This document shows positions 16,773 through 24,429 of a stretch of 64,000 nucleotides of DNA, one piece after another. The first letter of the stretch is position 1; each line of letters begins with the position of its first letter. A program made the position numbers and the translations under genes. The stretch covers positions 1-64,000 of the forward strand of contig SHND01000056.1 of the NCBI GenBank assembly GCA_004295045.1. The letters are read 5' to 3'. The notes beneath the pieces were generated by a model. That model did no database searches and was not told the DNA's origin. It saw only the letters and a list, made by a program, of their open reading frames with translations. The stretch is from Chloroflexota bacterium (GTDB taxonomy: Bacteria; Chloroflexota; Anaerolineae; UBA4142; SHND01).

Positions 16773-17360
16773 TTATTGGGGAGTGCTCAAGCCACCCATC
16801 AAGGCTGCACCACCGATACCAATCGCCGCCAAGATAGTAGCGCCAATAGCGTAGATAATCGCAACAATCACAACCGCGATGATCGCCGTGATAATCGCCT
16901 TACCTGTCGTGAACTCGGCTGCCTCGCGAACACCAATAACGTAGCCGATGATCCGCAAAATGGAAATAATGAGCAGGACGAGCCCAGCCAGACATCCGAG
17001 AACAGGCAAGAGCGCAGCGAGGAGATACAAGACAGCCACAATCCCGAAAACCTCGACGAAACCTGTCACCCGCAGCATTTCCTGCAGATTTGTCTTGCCC
17101 CCAAACCACCCGGCTACAAATGAGAGAACCCACGAACCGACAAACCACGCAATTAAACCGAAGACGACGGTGGCAATCGCCGCGATAATTGCTGATACAA
17201 AGTTTAGTTGGTTGCCATATAGCCCTTGACTAAAACCTGCAATCAGAGCCACTACCGCCACAATGATCCCCGCAGGGGTTGTGGCATTGGCATCTTCTGC
17301 AATCTCACGATAGACAGGCGCTTTGAGTGTAATAACGCCCATAATACGATTCATATCCAT
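16773..17360 (-). CDS. Yip1-domain membrane protein (paralogue B)
   Basis: 195 aa with about five membrane helices and the N-terminal motif MDMNRIMGVITLKAPVYREIA, the common start of bacterial Yip1/DUF1282-like proteins. Function of this family in bacteria is not established; members are often found near membrane-stress genes. It shares its N-terminus and the GGKTN/VTGFVE region with the gene just upstream, so the two are a tandem duplication. Ribosome site AAGGAGAAATAAATC. It is followed by a strong terminator. Confidence 0.8.
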   Translation of the reverse strand: MDMNRIMGVITLKAPVYREIAEDANATTPAGIIVAVVALIAGFSQGLYGNQLNFVSAIIAAIATVVFGLIAWFVGSWVLSFVAGWFGGKTNLQEMLRVTGFVEVFGIVAVLYLLAALLPVLGCLAGLVLLIISILRIIGYVIGVREAAEFTTGKAIITAIIAVVIVAIIYAIGATILAAIGIGGAALMGGLSTPQ

Positions 17361-17396
17361 GATTTATTTCTCCTTTGGTTGAATGGTAAACTGAAA

Positions 17397-17996
17397 TTAT
17401 GAATTGCCCCCGGTCATGCTGAGGACGAAACCTGCAACGATTGCAATAACACTTGCCGCTGCCAAGTAAACCAAAAAGTTCACGATGGCAGCAACAATCG
17501 CCGTAATAATCGCATTGCCTGTAGAAAATTCCGCGGCTTCACGAATACCAACGATGTAGCCGATGAGCCGCAGAATTCCCACGATAAGCCCGATAAAGGC
17601 GCCAAGACACAGCAATGTCGGACTGATAAAGGCGATCAGTGAGATAACGCTGACAATCGCAAAGATCTCAACATACCCCGTCACGCGCAACATTTCTTTG
17701 GTGTTGGTCTTGCCGCCAAACCACCGCGCGACAAATGCAAGGATCCATGCCGTGATGAACCATGCAATCAGCGCAAACAGCACGGTCACGAGTGCCGCGA
17801 CGATGGCATAGACAATGTTGGGGGAAAGCAGCTGCTGTGGGTTGTTCGGGTCCGTACGAACGAGACCCGCCACAAATCCACCGATTAGCGCAACGATTAC
17901 AACGATGATACCGGCAGGTTGTGTCGCATTCGGATCATCGGCGATTTCGCGATAGGTGGGCGCTTTGAGTGCAAGCACCCCCATGATACGCTCCAT
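17397..17996 (-). CDS. Yip1-domain membrane protein (paralogue A)
   Basis: 199 aa, about five membrane helices. It starts MERIMGVLALKAPTYREIAD and carries ARWFGGKTNTKEMLRVTGY, both closely matching the downstream paralogue. It is the first gene of a two-gene unit with a 36-bp gap and a strong AAAGGAG ribosome site. An extended -10 promoter lies about 270 bp upstream. The duplication with divergence in the last helices suggests a heteromeric or functionally split pair; this is inference. Confidence 0.8.
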   Translation of the reverse strand: MERIMGVLALKAPTYREIADDPNATQPAGIIVVIVALIGGFVAGLVRTDPNNPQQLLSPNIVYAIVAALVTVLFALIAWFITAWILAFVARWFGGKTNTKEMLRVTGYVEIFAIVSVISLIAFISPTLLCLGAFIGLIVGILRLIGYIVGIREAAEFSTGNAIITAIVAAIVNFLVYLAAASVIAIVAGFVLSMTGGNS

Positions 17997-18269
17997 ACTG
18001 AACGATCTCCTTTCACAGATAAAGAGGAAGAATCAGAGCGCGCATCACCGCCAATGGATGATATGAATATGCGGGAGTGAACGCGCACTCGCGTACGTGC
18101 AGAGATCGAACCAAACTAGGTGAAACTGTAGAGTCGAGCAGACTTGTGTCCACTCGCTGACGTGAGGAAAAAGAAATCGCGTCGCTTGCTGCACCTCCTT
18201 CCATGCCGGACCGAAAGTTTGGAATTGCCTTGCAACTCCACGCACAAACCGACGCTGAGTATGACAAAA

Positions 18270-18278
18270 ATTATAACA
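18270..18278 (-). promoter_or_regulatory. Extended -10 promoter of the Yip1-like pair
   Basis: TGTTATAAT on the minus strand: a perfect TATAAT preceded by the TG of an extended -10. No good -35 lies at 16-18 bp, although GGAACTTTTGTC precedes it. The resulting leader would be about 265 nt. Confidence 0.55.
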
Positions 18279-18354
18279 CTGATTGAGACAAAAGTTCCTT
18301 AAGAAAATTCCGCGCGGCGTAGGCACGGAACGATGCGGGTACGAAAGGAACGCT

Positions 18355-18387
18355 GGGTAGAAACGGAACCAGGTTCCGTTTCTACCC
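18355..18387. repeat. 33-bp near-perfect palindrome downstream of ftsZ
   Basis: Arms of 16 bp (18355-18370 and 18372-18387), fully complementary, around a single A. The arm begins GGGTAGAAACGGAACC. It lies 14 bp past the ftsZ terminator hairpin. It may be a second hairpin, a protein-binding site or a remnant of a mobile palindromic element. Confidence 0.6.
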
Positions 18388-18400
18388 GGTCCACACGTAT

Positions 18401-18433
18401 AAAAAAAGAAGCGGGGTCCCACTACCCCGCTTC
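18401..18433 (-). terminator. Intrinsic terminator of ftsZ (end of the dcw cluster)
   Basis: Nine-bp GC-rich stem GAAGCGGGG/CCCCGCTTC (18408-18416 with 18425-18433), 8-nt loop, followed on the minus strand by TTTTTTTATACG. It is 93 bp past the ftsZ stop codon. Confidence 0.9.
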
Positions 18434-18526
18434 TCCGCCGGTTTCCGCCGCACCACCACTTGCCTAATCACACAGACGCCCAGTGTGTTTCAGCGAGCGC
18501 AGAGCGAGCGGTTCGATCTTCTATAG

Positions 18527-19675
18527 TTAGCCGCGCTTTCGCAAGAAAGCGGGAATGTCCAAATCTTCGCGGTCAAACTGCCGCACCGGGAAATCAATCG
18601 TTTTCTTGCCGGGAGCGGCAACAACATTGCCTGTGGCAACGCCCGCTCCGGTGCCCGGCAAGCGTTTGGCTTGCGCTTGAAAACCCGTAGCAATGACCGT
18701 GATTCGTACTTCGTCTTTGAGTTCGGGATTGATGACCGCGCCAAAAATCAGATTCACTTCGGGATCGGCGACGCGCCGAACAATTTCCGCCGCTTCGTAC
18801 ACTTCGTGCAAAGTCAAATCTTCGCCGCCTGTGACGTTGAACAAGACGCCGTGCGCCCCATCAATGCTTACGTCGAGCAGCGGCGATTTAATCGCCATTT
18901 CCGCCGCGGCGACCGCGCGGTTTTCACCACTGCCGCGTCCGACTGCCATCAATGCCGCGCCGCCTTCGCCCATGATTGTTTTCACATCGGCAAAGTCCAA
19001 ATTGATAAGCCCCGGCACCGTGATGAGTTCGCTGATGCCTTGAATGCCTTGACGCAGGACATCGTCCGCCAGACGAAATGCCGATTGCAGGGATGCTTTC
19101 TTGTCCACAATATCGAGCAAGCGGTCATTTGGAATAATGATGAGCGTGTCCACGTTATCTTTCAAACGATTCAACGCTTCATCGGCAACCTTTTTGCGTT
19201 TCGCGCCTTCGAACATGAACGGCTTGGTGACGACACCAATCGTCAAAGAGCCATTTTCGCGCGCGATTTTTGCAATGACCGGCGCCGCGCCCGAGCCGGT
19301 ACCGCCGCCCATGCCGGCAGTGATAAACACCATGTCCGCGCCCTTCATCGCTTCGCGCAGTTCGTCCGTCGTCTCTTCGGCAGATTTCATGCCGCGTTCG
19401 GGGTCACCGCCCGCGCCAAGTCCACGCGTCAGTTTGTCGCCAATGCGAATTTTGGCGGCCGCTTGGGAATGAATGAGTGCTTGCGCGTCAGTATTGACGG
19501 CGATAAAGTCCACACTGCGCAGACCTTCGACGATCATGCGATTGACCGCGTTTGTCCCACCGCCGCCGACGCCAACGACTTTGATGGCGGCAAAATTTTC
19601 GTAACCATTGAACATTGGTTCCTGGCGTTTTTGTGGAACCGGCGGGCGTGGGGGATTGGGAGAATTTCGTTCCAT
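18527..19675 (-). CDS. ftsZ: Cell division protein FtsZ
   Basis: Tubulin-like GTPase that forms the Z ring, 382 aa. Nucleotide loop VGGGGTNAVNRM, tubulin signature GMGGGTGSGAAPVIA, T7-loop LINLDFADVKTIM. The C-terminal peptide DIPAFLRKRG is the site for FtsA and other partners. I chose ATG 19675 (MERNSPNP) because a GAGGT lies 6 nt upstream; ATGs at 19687 and 19699 and a GTG at 19711 are alternatives. A perfect sigma-70 promoter lies about 130 bp upstream, so FtsZ can be made independently of the long dcw transcript. Confidence 0.97.
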   Translation of the reverse strand: MERNSPNPPRPPVPQKRQEPMFNGYENFAAIKVVGVGGGGTNAVNRMIVEGLRSVDFIAVNTDAQALIHSQAAAKIRIGDKLTRGLGAGGDPERGMKSAEETTDELREAMKGADMVFITAGMGGGTGSGAAPVIAKIARENGSLTIGVVTKPFMFEGAKRKKVADEALNRLKDNVDTLIIIPNDRLLDIVDKKASLQSAFRLADDVLRQGIQGISELITVPGLINLDFADVKTIMGEGGAALMAVGRGSGENRAVAAAEMAIKSPLLDVSIDGAHGVLFNVTGGEDLTLHEVYEAAEIVRRVADPEVNLIFGAVINPELKDEVRITVIATGFQAQAKRLPGTGAGVATGNVVAAPGKKTIDFPVRQFDREDLDIPAFLRKRG

Positions 19676-19805
19676 CAGATACCTCATGAGCGGACGCATT
19701 ATTGCGCCCACTAGGTGGGACTAGGTAATATTTCGATCTCTCGACGACTACTCTATCTAGGTCACAATAAACGGAAAATCCCCTAGATTTAGGAGAGGTG
19801 CGGAG

Positions 19806-19834
19806 ATTATAAGCCCCAATTTACACTATGTCAA
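19806..19834 (-). promoter_or_regulatory. Consensus sigma-70 promoter of ftsZ
   Basis: TTGACA (19829-19834), 17-bp spacer, TATAAT (19806-19811) on the minus strand, an exact consensus match. The -35 TTGACA contains the TGA stop of the small ORF upstream. The predicted start near 19799 gives a leader of about 125 nt. Confidence 0.85.
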
Positions 19835-19953
19835 GACCCTATTTTCAAAACAGCCGCAAGTAGTACCAGAGTAAGGATCAGCCGCGTCAACAGAGTGCGC
19901 CATGAAAACTCGCTGACCTGAATACTTGACTTTAGTTTATCCATCGCCATCAT
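19831..19953 (-). CDS. Small membrane protein between ftsA and ftsZ (candidate)
   Basis: 40 codons starting MMAMDKLKSSIQVSEF and ending in one hydrophobic helix (about residues 20-38, LLTRLILTLVLLAAVLKIG). A GGAG lies 8 nt before the ATG. The frame stays open far upstream inside the antisense-like part of ftsA, so start choice rests on that ribosome site; ATG 19977 is an alternative. It sits in the only sizeable gap between ftsA and ftsZ. A single-helix divisome accessory is conceivable, but no family is recognised and it could be chance. Confidence 0.45.
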   Translation of the reverse strand: MMAMDKLKSSIQVSEFSWRTLLTRLILTLVLLAAVLKIGS

Positions 19954-20072
19954 AGGCGTTCTCCAATCGGAAAGCATTTCATTTCGAGTTATTTTTTCCA
20001 GAAATTCAAGAGGTTTGGGCTGTGCTATTTTCTGCCGCTTGAAAAAATGACGCTCGAAATGAGCCGCGTCGC

Positions 20073-21341
20073 TTAATTTTCGCCGTGTTCGGGTAACAAC
20101 GCGCGCCGCAGCCAATCTCCCGCATTGAGCAGTGGCGCAAACACGCCTTCCTCGCTCCGACGTTTCGCGCGCGCGGCGGTCTCGGTTAATTGCAGCGTTT
20201 GTACATCTGCCTGACGCACGCCCCAATGTGCCAGCCCCACACTCGTCGCGTACGCCGGAGAACTTACGCGTTCGATCAAACCATCCATCTTTTGGGGCGA
20301 CCCTACGCGCGTTGGCAAGCCAATGATTTCGCGCGCCAGAGCTTTGATTCCGACGAGCTGCGATGCGCCGCCGCATAACACAACGCCCGCAGGCAGCAAG
20401 CCGTCATAGCCCGAGCGTTTGATTTCGGTCAAGACCATGCCGAACATTTCTTCCGCGCGCGCTTGCAGAATTTCTGCCACTTCGCGCCGCGACGCAACGC
20501 GCATTTCCTCATCTCCAAAGGCAGCCAGTTCGATGATCTCTTCCGGGCGCGCGTCATCCACCGTCACCGTCCCGTACTTCATCTTGATTTCTTCTGCAGC
20601 CGCGAACGGCGCGCGCAATCCGACCGCGAGATCGTTCGTCAAATGCATGCCGCCGATGGGCAGCACAACCGTGTGCCACACGCTCCCATCAATAAAAATT
20701 GCAATGTCCGTTGTGCCGCCGCCAATGTCAACCAGCGCAACACCCAAGTCGCGTTCCGCCAAAGTCAACACCGCCTCGCCCGCCGCAATCGGTTCCAGCA
20801 CGAGTTCAATCACCCGCACGCCTGCCGTTTCAACGGCTTTGTACAAATTTTGAATCGAAGCCACCGCGCCCGTCACGATATGCGCCTCGACTTCAAGGCG
20901 ATAACCCATCATCCCAATTGGATCGCGCACGCCATCTTGCCCATCGAGTGAATAACCGCGCGCAATCGCGTGTACCACTTCGCGGTTATCTGGAACAGCA
21001 ATCGCTTGCGCCGCGTCCATGGCGCGCTGTACGACATCTTGCGTCACCGCGCGTCCGTGCGGAATCGGCGCGACGCCGCGCGAGTTGATGGACGCGATGT
21101 GCGCGCCGGCAATTCCAACATACGCGCCTTCAATGGACATGTTTGCCATGCGCTCGGCTTGTTCCACTGCCAGCGCGATCGATTGCGCGGCGAGTCTCAC
21201 ATCCACGACAACGCCTTTGCGCATTCCTTCACTCGGCGCGAGTCCAACACCCAAGACGCGAATTTCGTCACCAGCAGCTTCAGCAATCAATGCTACTGTT
21301 TTGGTAGTGCCAATATCTAGTACTGCGACTGGAATACTCAT
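20073..21341 (-). CDS. ftsA: Cell division protein FtsA
   Basis: Actin-fold ATPase that tethers FtsZ to the membrane, 422 aa. Phosphate-1 motif LDIGTTKTVALIAE at the N-terminus, phosphate-2 ALVDIGGGTTDIAIF around residue 205, and VLCGGASQLVGI in the second half. The 1C subdomain is present. The C-terminus LLNAGDWLRRALLPEHGEN can form the amphipathic membrane-targeting helix. It follows ftsQ and precedes ftsZ as in most dcw clusters. Confidence 0.95.
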   Translation of the reverse strand: MSIPVAVLDIGTTKTVALIAEAAGDEIRVLGVGLAPSEGMRKGVVVDVRLAAQSIALAVEQAERMANMSIEGAYVGIAGAHIASINSRGVAPIPHGRAVTQDVVQRAMDAAQAIAVPDNREVVHAIARGYSLDGQDGVRDPIGMMGYRLEVEAHIVTGAVASIQNLYKAVETAGVRVIELVLEPIAAGEAVLTLAERDLGVALVDIGGGTTDIAIFIDGSVWHTVVLPIGGMHLTNDLAVGLRAPFAAAEEIKMKYGTVTVDDARPEEIIELAAFGDEEMRVASRREVAEILQARAEEMFGMVLTEIKRSGYDGLLPAGVVLCGGASQLVGIKALAREIIGLPTRVGSPQKMDGLIERVSSPAYATSVGLAHWGVRQADVQTLQLTETAARAKRRSEEGVFAPLLNAGDWLRRALLPEHGEN

Positions 21342-21353
21342 TTTGCCTCCGCT

Positions 21354-21427
21354 AGCAGATGGCTTGTGGCAGATAGCAAATGGTGATTTCCAATTTGCTA
21401 TCCGCTATTTGCTATCTGCTATTTGCT
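21354..21427. repeat. Inverted heptamer array over the ftsQ stop codon
   Basis: Plus-strand units AGCAGAT, GGCTTGT, GGCAGAT, AGCAAAT, GGTGATT (21354-21388) are followed by inverted relatives ATTTGCT, ATCCGCT, ATTTGCT, ATCTGCT, ATTTGCT (21393-21427). The halves can pair as a hairpin. The ftsQ stop TAG (21419-21421) and the last Ser-Lys codons lie inside the right half. The array spans the whole ftsQ-ftsA gap. Confidence 0.8.
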
Positions 21428-22339
21428 TGGTTTTGCTGCAATCTCTTGGTAATACGGCAGTCCACTTCCCAAATCCACAAAAGCTACGGTGCGCTTGTCT
21501 TTGAGCAATTGAGTTGTCACAATATTCAACGCGGTCACTTTGTCTTGCATCTGGCTCGCGCTGCCGAAATAAACAAGCCAGCCATGTTCCTCACGCAGAG
21601 TTAGCCCATGCTCTTTTGTCCATTCAAAATATTTCGGCGCCTCCTTCCAAGCATTGAGCAGCGACACGGCTGCGTTAAATGCATCGGGATTGATGCGTTC
21701 GCCGTACTTGACGGCTTTGCCTTCCGCATCGCGCACGTGCCATCCATTGTGAACCATCCCGCGCGGACGCATGGCAATTCCATCTTTGTCAATCCAATAA
21801 TTTTTTCCTGCGACCTCCCACACAAAAAGCGGCTCGCGTTCCGTCGTATAAATTTCAAGCGTGTTCGGCAGCGTCACATAAACTTGAACATCCTTGAATT
21901 CAGGCAGCGTTCGCACCGCGTTTTCGACGACGCGCGGTTCGACGAAAAAGATATTCCAGCCGCGCATTCCGGAGACTTGGGCAACTTCTTGACTCGGCAC
22001 AATCTTGTTACCGATCACGACCGGTTCGCCGACAAAAAAGAGGTCTGCATTAAACATCGCGTATAACGCGCCAAGCAAGACTACCATCAGCACGGCGGCG
22101 GCGAACTTGGGACGACTCGCTTTCCAATCGCGCGTTGTGCGCCACGGATTCAACACCAAGCGCGGCGCGGCAATATCAAAGGTCGCGCGTTTTTGCGTAC
22201 GCGGCGTACTCGTTTGGGGGCGGGGTTCGGCAGAGAGAACCCGCACACGCGAGGTTGCGCCAACGACTTGGCGCTTGCGGCGCGTGCGACGCGGGGTTTC
22301 CGTTTCTGCTTTTTTGGAATCTTGTCGGCGGCTGCTCAT
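21419..22339 (-). CDS. ftsQ: Cell division protein FtsQ/DivIB
   Basis: 306 aa bitopic protein of the divisome. The N-terminal cytoplasmic stretch is rich in Arg/Lys (about 1-80, RRTRRKRQ). One helix (about 82-103) is followed by a POTRA domain (VVIGNKIVPSQEVAQVSG) and an FtsQ domain (TLPNTLEIYTTEREPLFVWE, YWIDKDGIAM). The last residues and the stop codon are made of a heptamer repeat. Confidence 0.9.
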   Translation of the reverse strand: MSSRRQDSKKAETETPRRTRRKRQVVGATSRVRVLSAEPRPQTSTPRTQKRATFDIAAPRLVLNPWRTTRDWKASRPKFAAAVLMVVLLGALYAMFNADLFFVGEPVVIGNKIVPSQEVAQVSGMRGWNIFFVEPRVVENAVRTLPEFKDVQVYVTLPNTLEIYTTEREPLFVWEVAGKNYWIDKDGIAMRPRGMVHNGWHVRDAEGKAVKYGERINPDAFNAAVSLLNAWKEAPKYFEWTKEHGLTLREEHGWLVYFGSASQMQDKVTALNIVTTQLLKDKRTVAFVDLGSGLPYYQEIAAKPSK

Positions 22340-22344
22340 AGAGT

Positions 22345-22365
22345 GTGACGAGTGACGAGTGACAA
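22345..22365. repeat. Heptamer array GTGACGA x3 between ddl and ftsQ
   Basis: GTGACGA, GTGACGA, GTGACAA, immediately upstream of the ftsQ start codon and about 35 bp from the ddl stop. It is the most regular of the arrays. Confidence 0.7.
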
Positions 22366-22399
22366 ATAAAATTTAATGTCGCTCGCTTCTCATATCAGA

Positions 22400-23509
22400 T
22401 CAATACGTCACTTTATTCCGTTTTTTGTCCGCGTATCTCTCGAAAGCCAACTGAATCAACCGATCAATCAACTGGGAATAATTTACACCGCTTGCTTCCC
22501 ACATTCGGGGATACATGGAAACATTTGTAAAGCCGGGAAGCGTATTGACCTCATTCACCAAAAATTTTCCATCGCGTTTTTCCAAGAACAAGTCCACGCG
22601 CGCCATGCCGCTGCAATCAATCGCTTGAAACGCGCGCACCGCGAGTTCCTGAACGGTTCGCGCTTGGTCGCTGGTCAGGTCGGCGGGAACGATCAACCGC
22701 GTATTCTCATCCGCATATTTCGCGTCGTAGTCATAAAATTCGCGCTGTGGAATCACTTCCCCCGGCAACGATGCGAGCGGCACATCATCGCCCAGCACAC
22801 TGCATTCGATTTCGCGCGCGTCAATCGCGCGTTCAACAATGATTTTGCGGTCATACTGCGCGGCGGTGGTTAACGCTTGCGTCAATTCATCCCAATTGCG
22901 CGCTTTACTGATGCCGACACTCGATCCCAAATTGGCGGGTTTCACAAAACACGGATATTGAATCACAGTTTCAATCTCGTGAATGGTTTCTTCCGGGTCG
23001 TGTTCCCACTTGTGCCGCAGCACGACAAGATAATCGCCGACAGGCAAACCCGCACTCCGAAAAATGGACTTCATCAGCGCCTTGTCCATTCCCACCGCGC
23101 TCGCGGCAACGCCCGCGCCCACATACGGCAAATCTGCCAGCTCCAACAAACCCTGAATGGTTCCGTCCTCGCCGTTCGGTCCATGAATCAGCGGAAAAAC
23201 AACATCCACCGTTTCATTGAGCGCGTCGGTTGTCGTCATCTCTGTCGCGCTGTGCGAAACCAATGCCGTTGCAGCGCTGTTTGACGAACCGTTGATCGCT
23301 TTCAAAAGCGGTGAGCTCGTCGCGTTGACCAACTGCTTGAGCGGATTTCCGCCCGTGAGCCAGCGCCCTTGCTTTGTTACGCCGATCAACACCGCGTCGT
23401 ACTTGTCTGCATCGAGCGCGCGCAACACCGATTGCGCCGATGCGAGTGAAACTTCATGCTCACCCGACTTGCCGCCAAAAATTAACCCGACGCGAATTTT
23501 TTTGACCAT
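22400..23509 (-). CDS. ddl: D-alanine--D-alanine ligase
   Basis: 369 aa ATP-grasp enzyme making the D-Ala-D-Ala dipeptide for MurF. N-terminal GGKSGEHEVSLASAQ, then PLIHGPNGEDGTIQGLLE, FVKPANLGSSVGISK (ATP-grasp), and C-terminal FLVNEVNTLPGFTNVSMYPRMW. I start at ATG 23509 (MVKKIRVGLIFGG); an upstream in-frame start at 23578 would run into murB. The gap to murB is 25 bp. The CWEA-type substitution of D-Ala-D-Lac ligases was not assessed. Confidence 0.96.
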   Translation of the reverse strand: MVKKIRVGLIFGGKSGEHEVSLASAQSVLRALDADKYDAVLIGVTKQGRWLTGGNPLKQLVNATSSPLLKAINGSSNSAATALVSHSATEMTTTDALNETVDVVFPLIHGPNGEDGTIQGLLELADLPYVGAGVAASAVGMDKALMKSIFRSAGLPVGDYLVVLRHKWEHDPEETIHEIETVIQYPCFVKPANLGSSVGISKARNWDELTQALTTAAQYDRKIIVERAIDAREIECSVLGDDVPLASLPGEVIPQREFYDYDAKYADENTRLIVPADLTSDQARTVQELAVRAFQAIDCSGMARVDLFLEKRDGKFLVNEVNTLPGFTNVSMYPRMWEASGVNYSQLIDRLIQLAFERYADKKRNKVTY

Positions 23510-23534
23510 GACCTTGTATCGTTCGTTGTCAATA

Positions 23535-24422
23535 TCAAGCGCCAACCAGCTGTATTTCCAGCTCCAACTCGACCTCAAAGATCTCGCGTACTTGAGTTTG
23601 CACCAATTCCACCAGTTCCATCACCTGACTTGCCGTCGCGCCGCCGAGATTCACAAAAAAATTGGCATGTATTTTTGAAACTTGAACGTTGCCTACGCGT
23701 GTGCCTTTTAATCCCGCCGCTTCGATCAAGCGCCCTGCATAATCGCCGGGCGGATTTTTGAACATGGAACCTACGCTCGGTTCGGTCGGCTGTGTGCGGC
23801 GGCGATGTTCGGTGTATTGATTCATCCGCGCAATGCAGTTGGCAGGTTCATCACGTTGTAATTCCAATTCCGCGCGCAGCACCACAAATTGATTGGCATT
23901 TTGTTTCAAATAACTCGTGCGATAGCTGTAGTGCAATTCGTCGCGCAGCCACCAGCGGACTTGATCCTGAGCATCAAGAATCTCTGCGCGTACCAACGTA
24001 TCGCTCATCGCGCCGTTGTGTGCGCCCGCGTTCGTCACCACTGCCGCGCCGACGGTTGCCGGTACGCCAATTCCCCATTCCAAGCCACGCCACCCTCGCC
24101 GCGCCATTCGGTTCGCCAATCCCGGCAAGGATACGCCGCTGTCAGCAATCACAGACAACGTTTCTCGTTTCTCGTTTTCCGTTTCTTGTATTTCGTCCGC
24201 GTGATTCTCTATCACCAAGCCGCGCAGTCCCGCGTCGCTTACGAGAATGTTCGAACCATTGCCGAGAATAAAGATGTCAAGGTGCTGTGTGCGCGCCCAC
24301 TGAACGGCTTGTTGGAGTGCGGTGCGCGTCTCGACACGTAGAAAAAATTCTGCGGGTCCGCCGATGCGAAGCGTCGTATGACGCGCCAGTGATTCGTTTC
24401 GCCGAATGTTCGCGTCAAGCAT
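23535..24422 (-). CDS. murB: UDP-N-acetylenolpyruvoylglucosamine reductase
   Basis: 295 aa FAD enzyme that completes UDP-MurNAc. FAD-binding motifs TTLRIGGPAEFF and LGNGSNILVSDAGLRGLVI, then WGIGVPATVGAAVVTNAGAH and the catalytic RRRTQPTEPSVGSMFKNP. The Ser in PSVGSMFKNP is the expected proton donor. The short loop EIQETENEKRE after residue ~80 is encoded by a heptamer repeat array (24160-24194), so that loop is probably a recent expansion. It starts 7 bp after the preceding membrane protein gene. Confidence 0.96.
   Translation of the reverse strand: MLDANIRRNESLARHTTLRIGGPAEFFLRVETRTALQQAVQWARTQHLDIFILGNGSNILVSDAGLRGLVIENHADEIQETENEKRETLSVIADSGVSLPGLANRMARRGWRGLEWGIGVPATVGAAVVTNAGAHNGAMSDTLVRAEILDAQDQVRWWLRDELHYSYRTSYLKQNANQFVVLRAELELQRDEPANCIARMNQYTEHRRRTQPTEPSVGSMFKNPPGDYAGRLIEAAGLKGTRVGNVQVSKIHANFFVNLGGATASQVMELVELVQTQVREIFEVELELEIQLVGA
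24160..24194. repeat. Heptamer array inside the murB coding sequence
   Basis: Units GTTTCTC, GTTTCTC, GTTTTCC, GTTTCTT, GTATTTC on the plus strand. On the minus strand they encode a charged loop (QETENEKRE) in MurB. This is the only array found inside a gene; the reading frame is kept. Confidence 0.75.
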
Positions 24423-24429
24423 CGCCGCG

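Larger units (their letters stand above)
17997..18526. other. Spacer between ftsZ and the Yip1-like genes
   Basis: 530 bp with the ftsZ terminator (18401-18433), a 33-bp palindrome (18355-18387), an extended -10 promoter (18270-18278) and about 260 nt of leader for the Yip1 pair. An 84-codon open frame (18013-18267, minus, TTG start) has no clear ribosome site and is not called. Confidence 0.5.

Noticed and set aside
18013..18267. 84-codon open frame in the Yip1 leader
   Set aside because: TTG start without a ribosome site and no recognisable protein; lies in the leader of a clear promoter.
18671..19714. 347-codon open frame opposite ftsZ
   Set aside because: It mirrors the ftsZ codons, rich in His/Arg/Cys as antisense shadows are, and has no ribosome site or family match.
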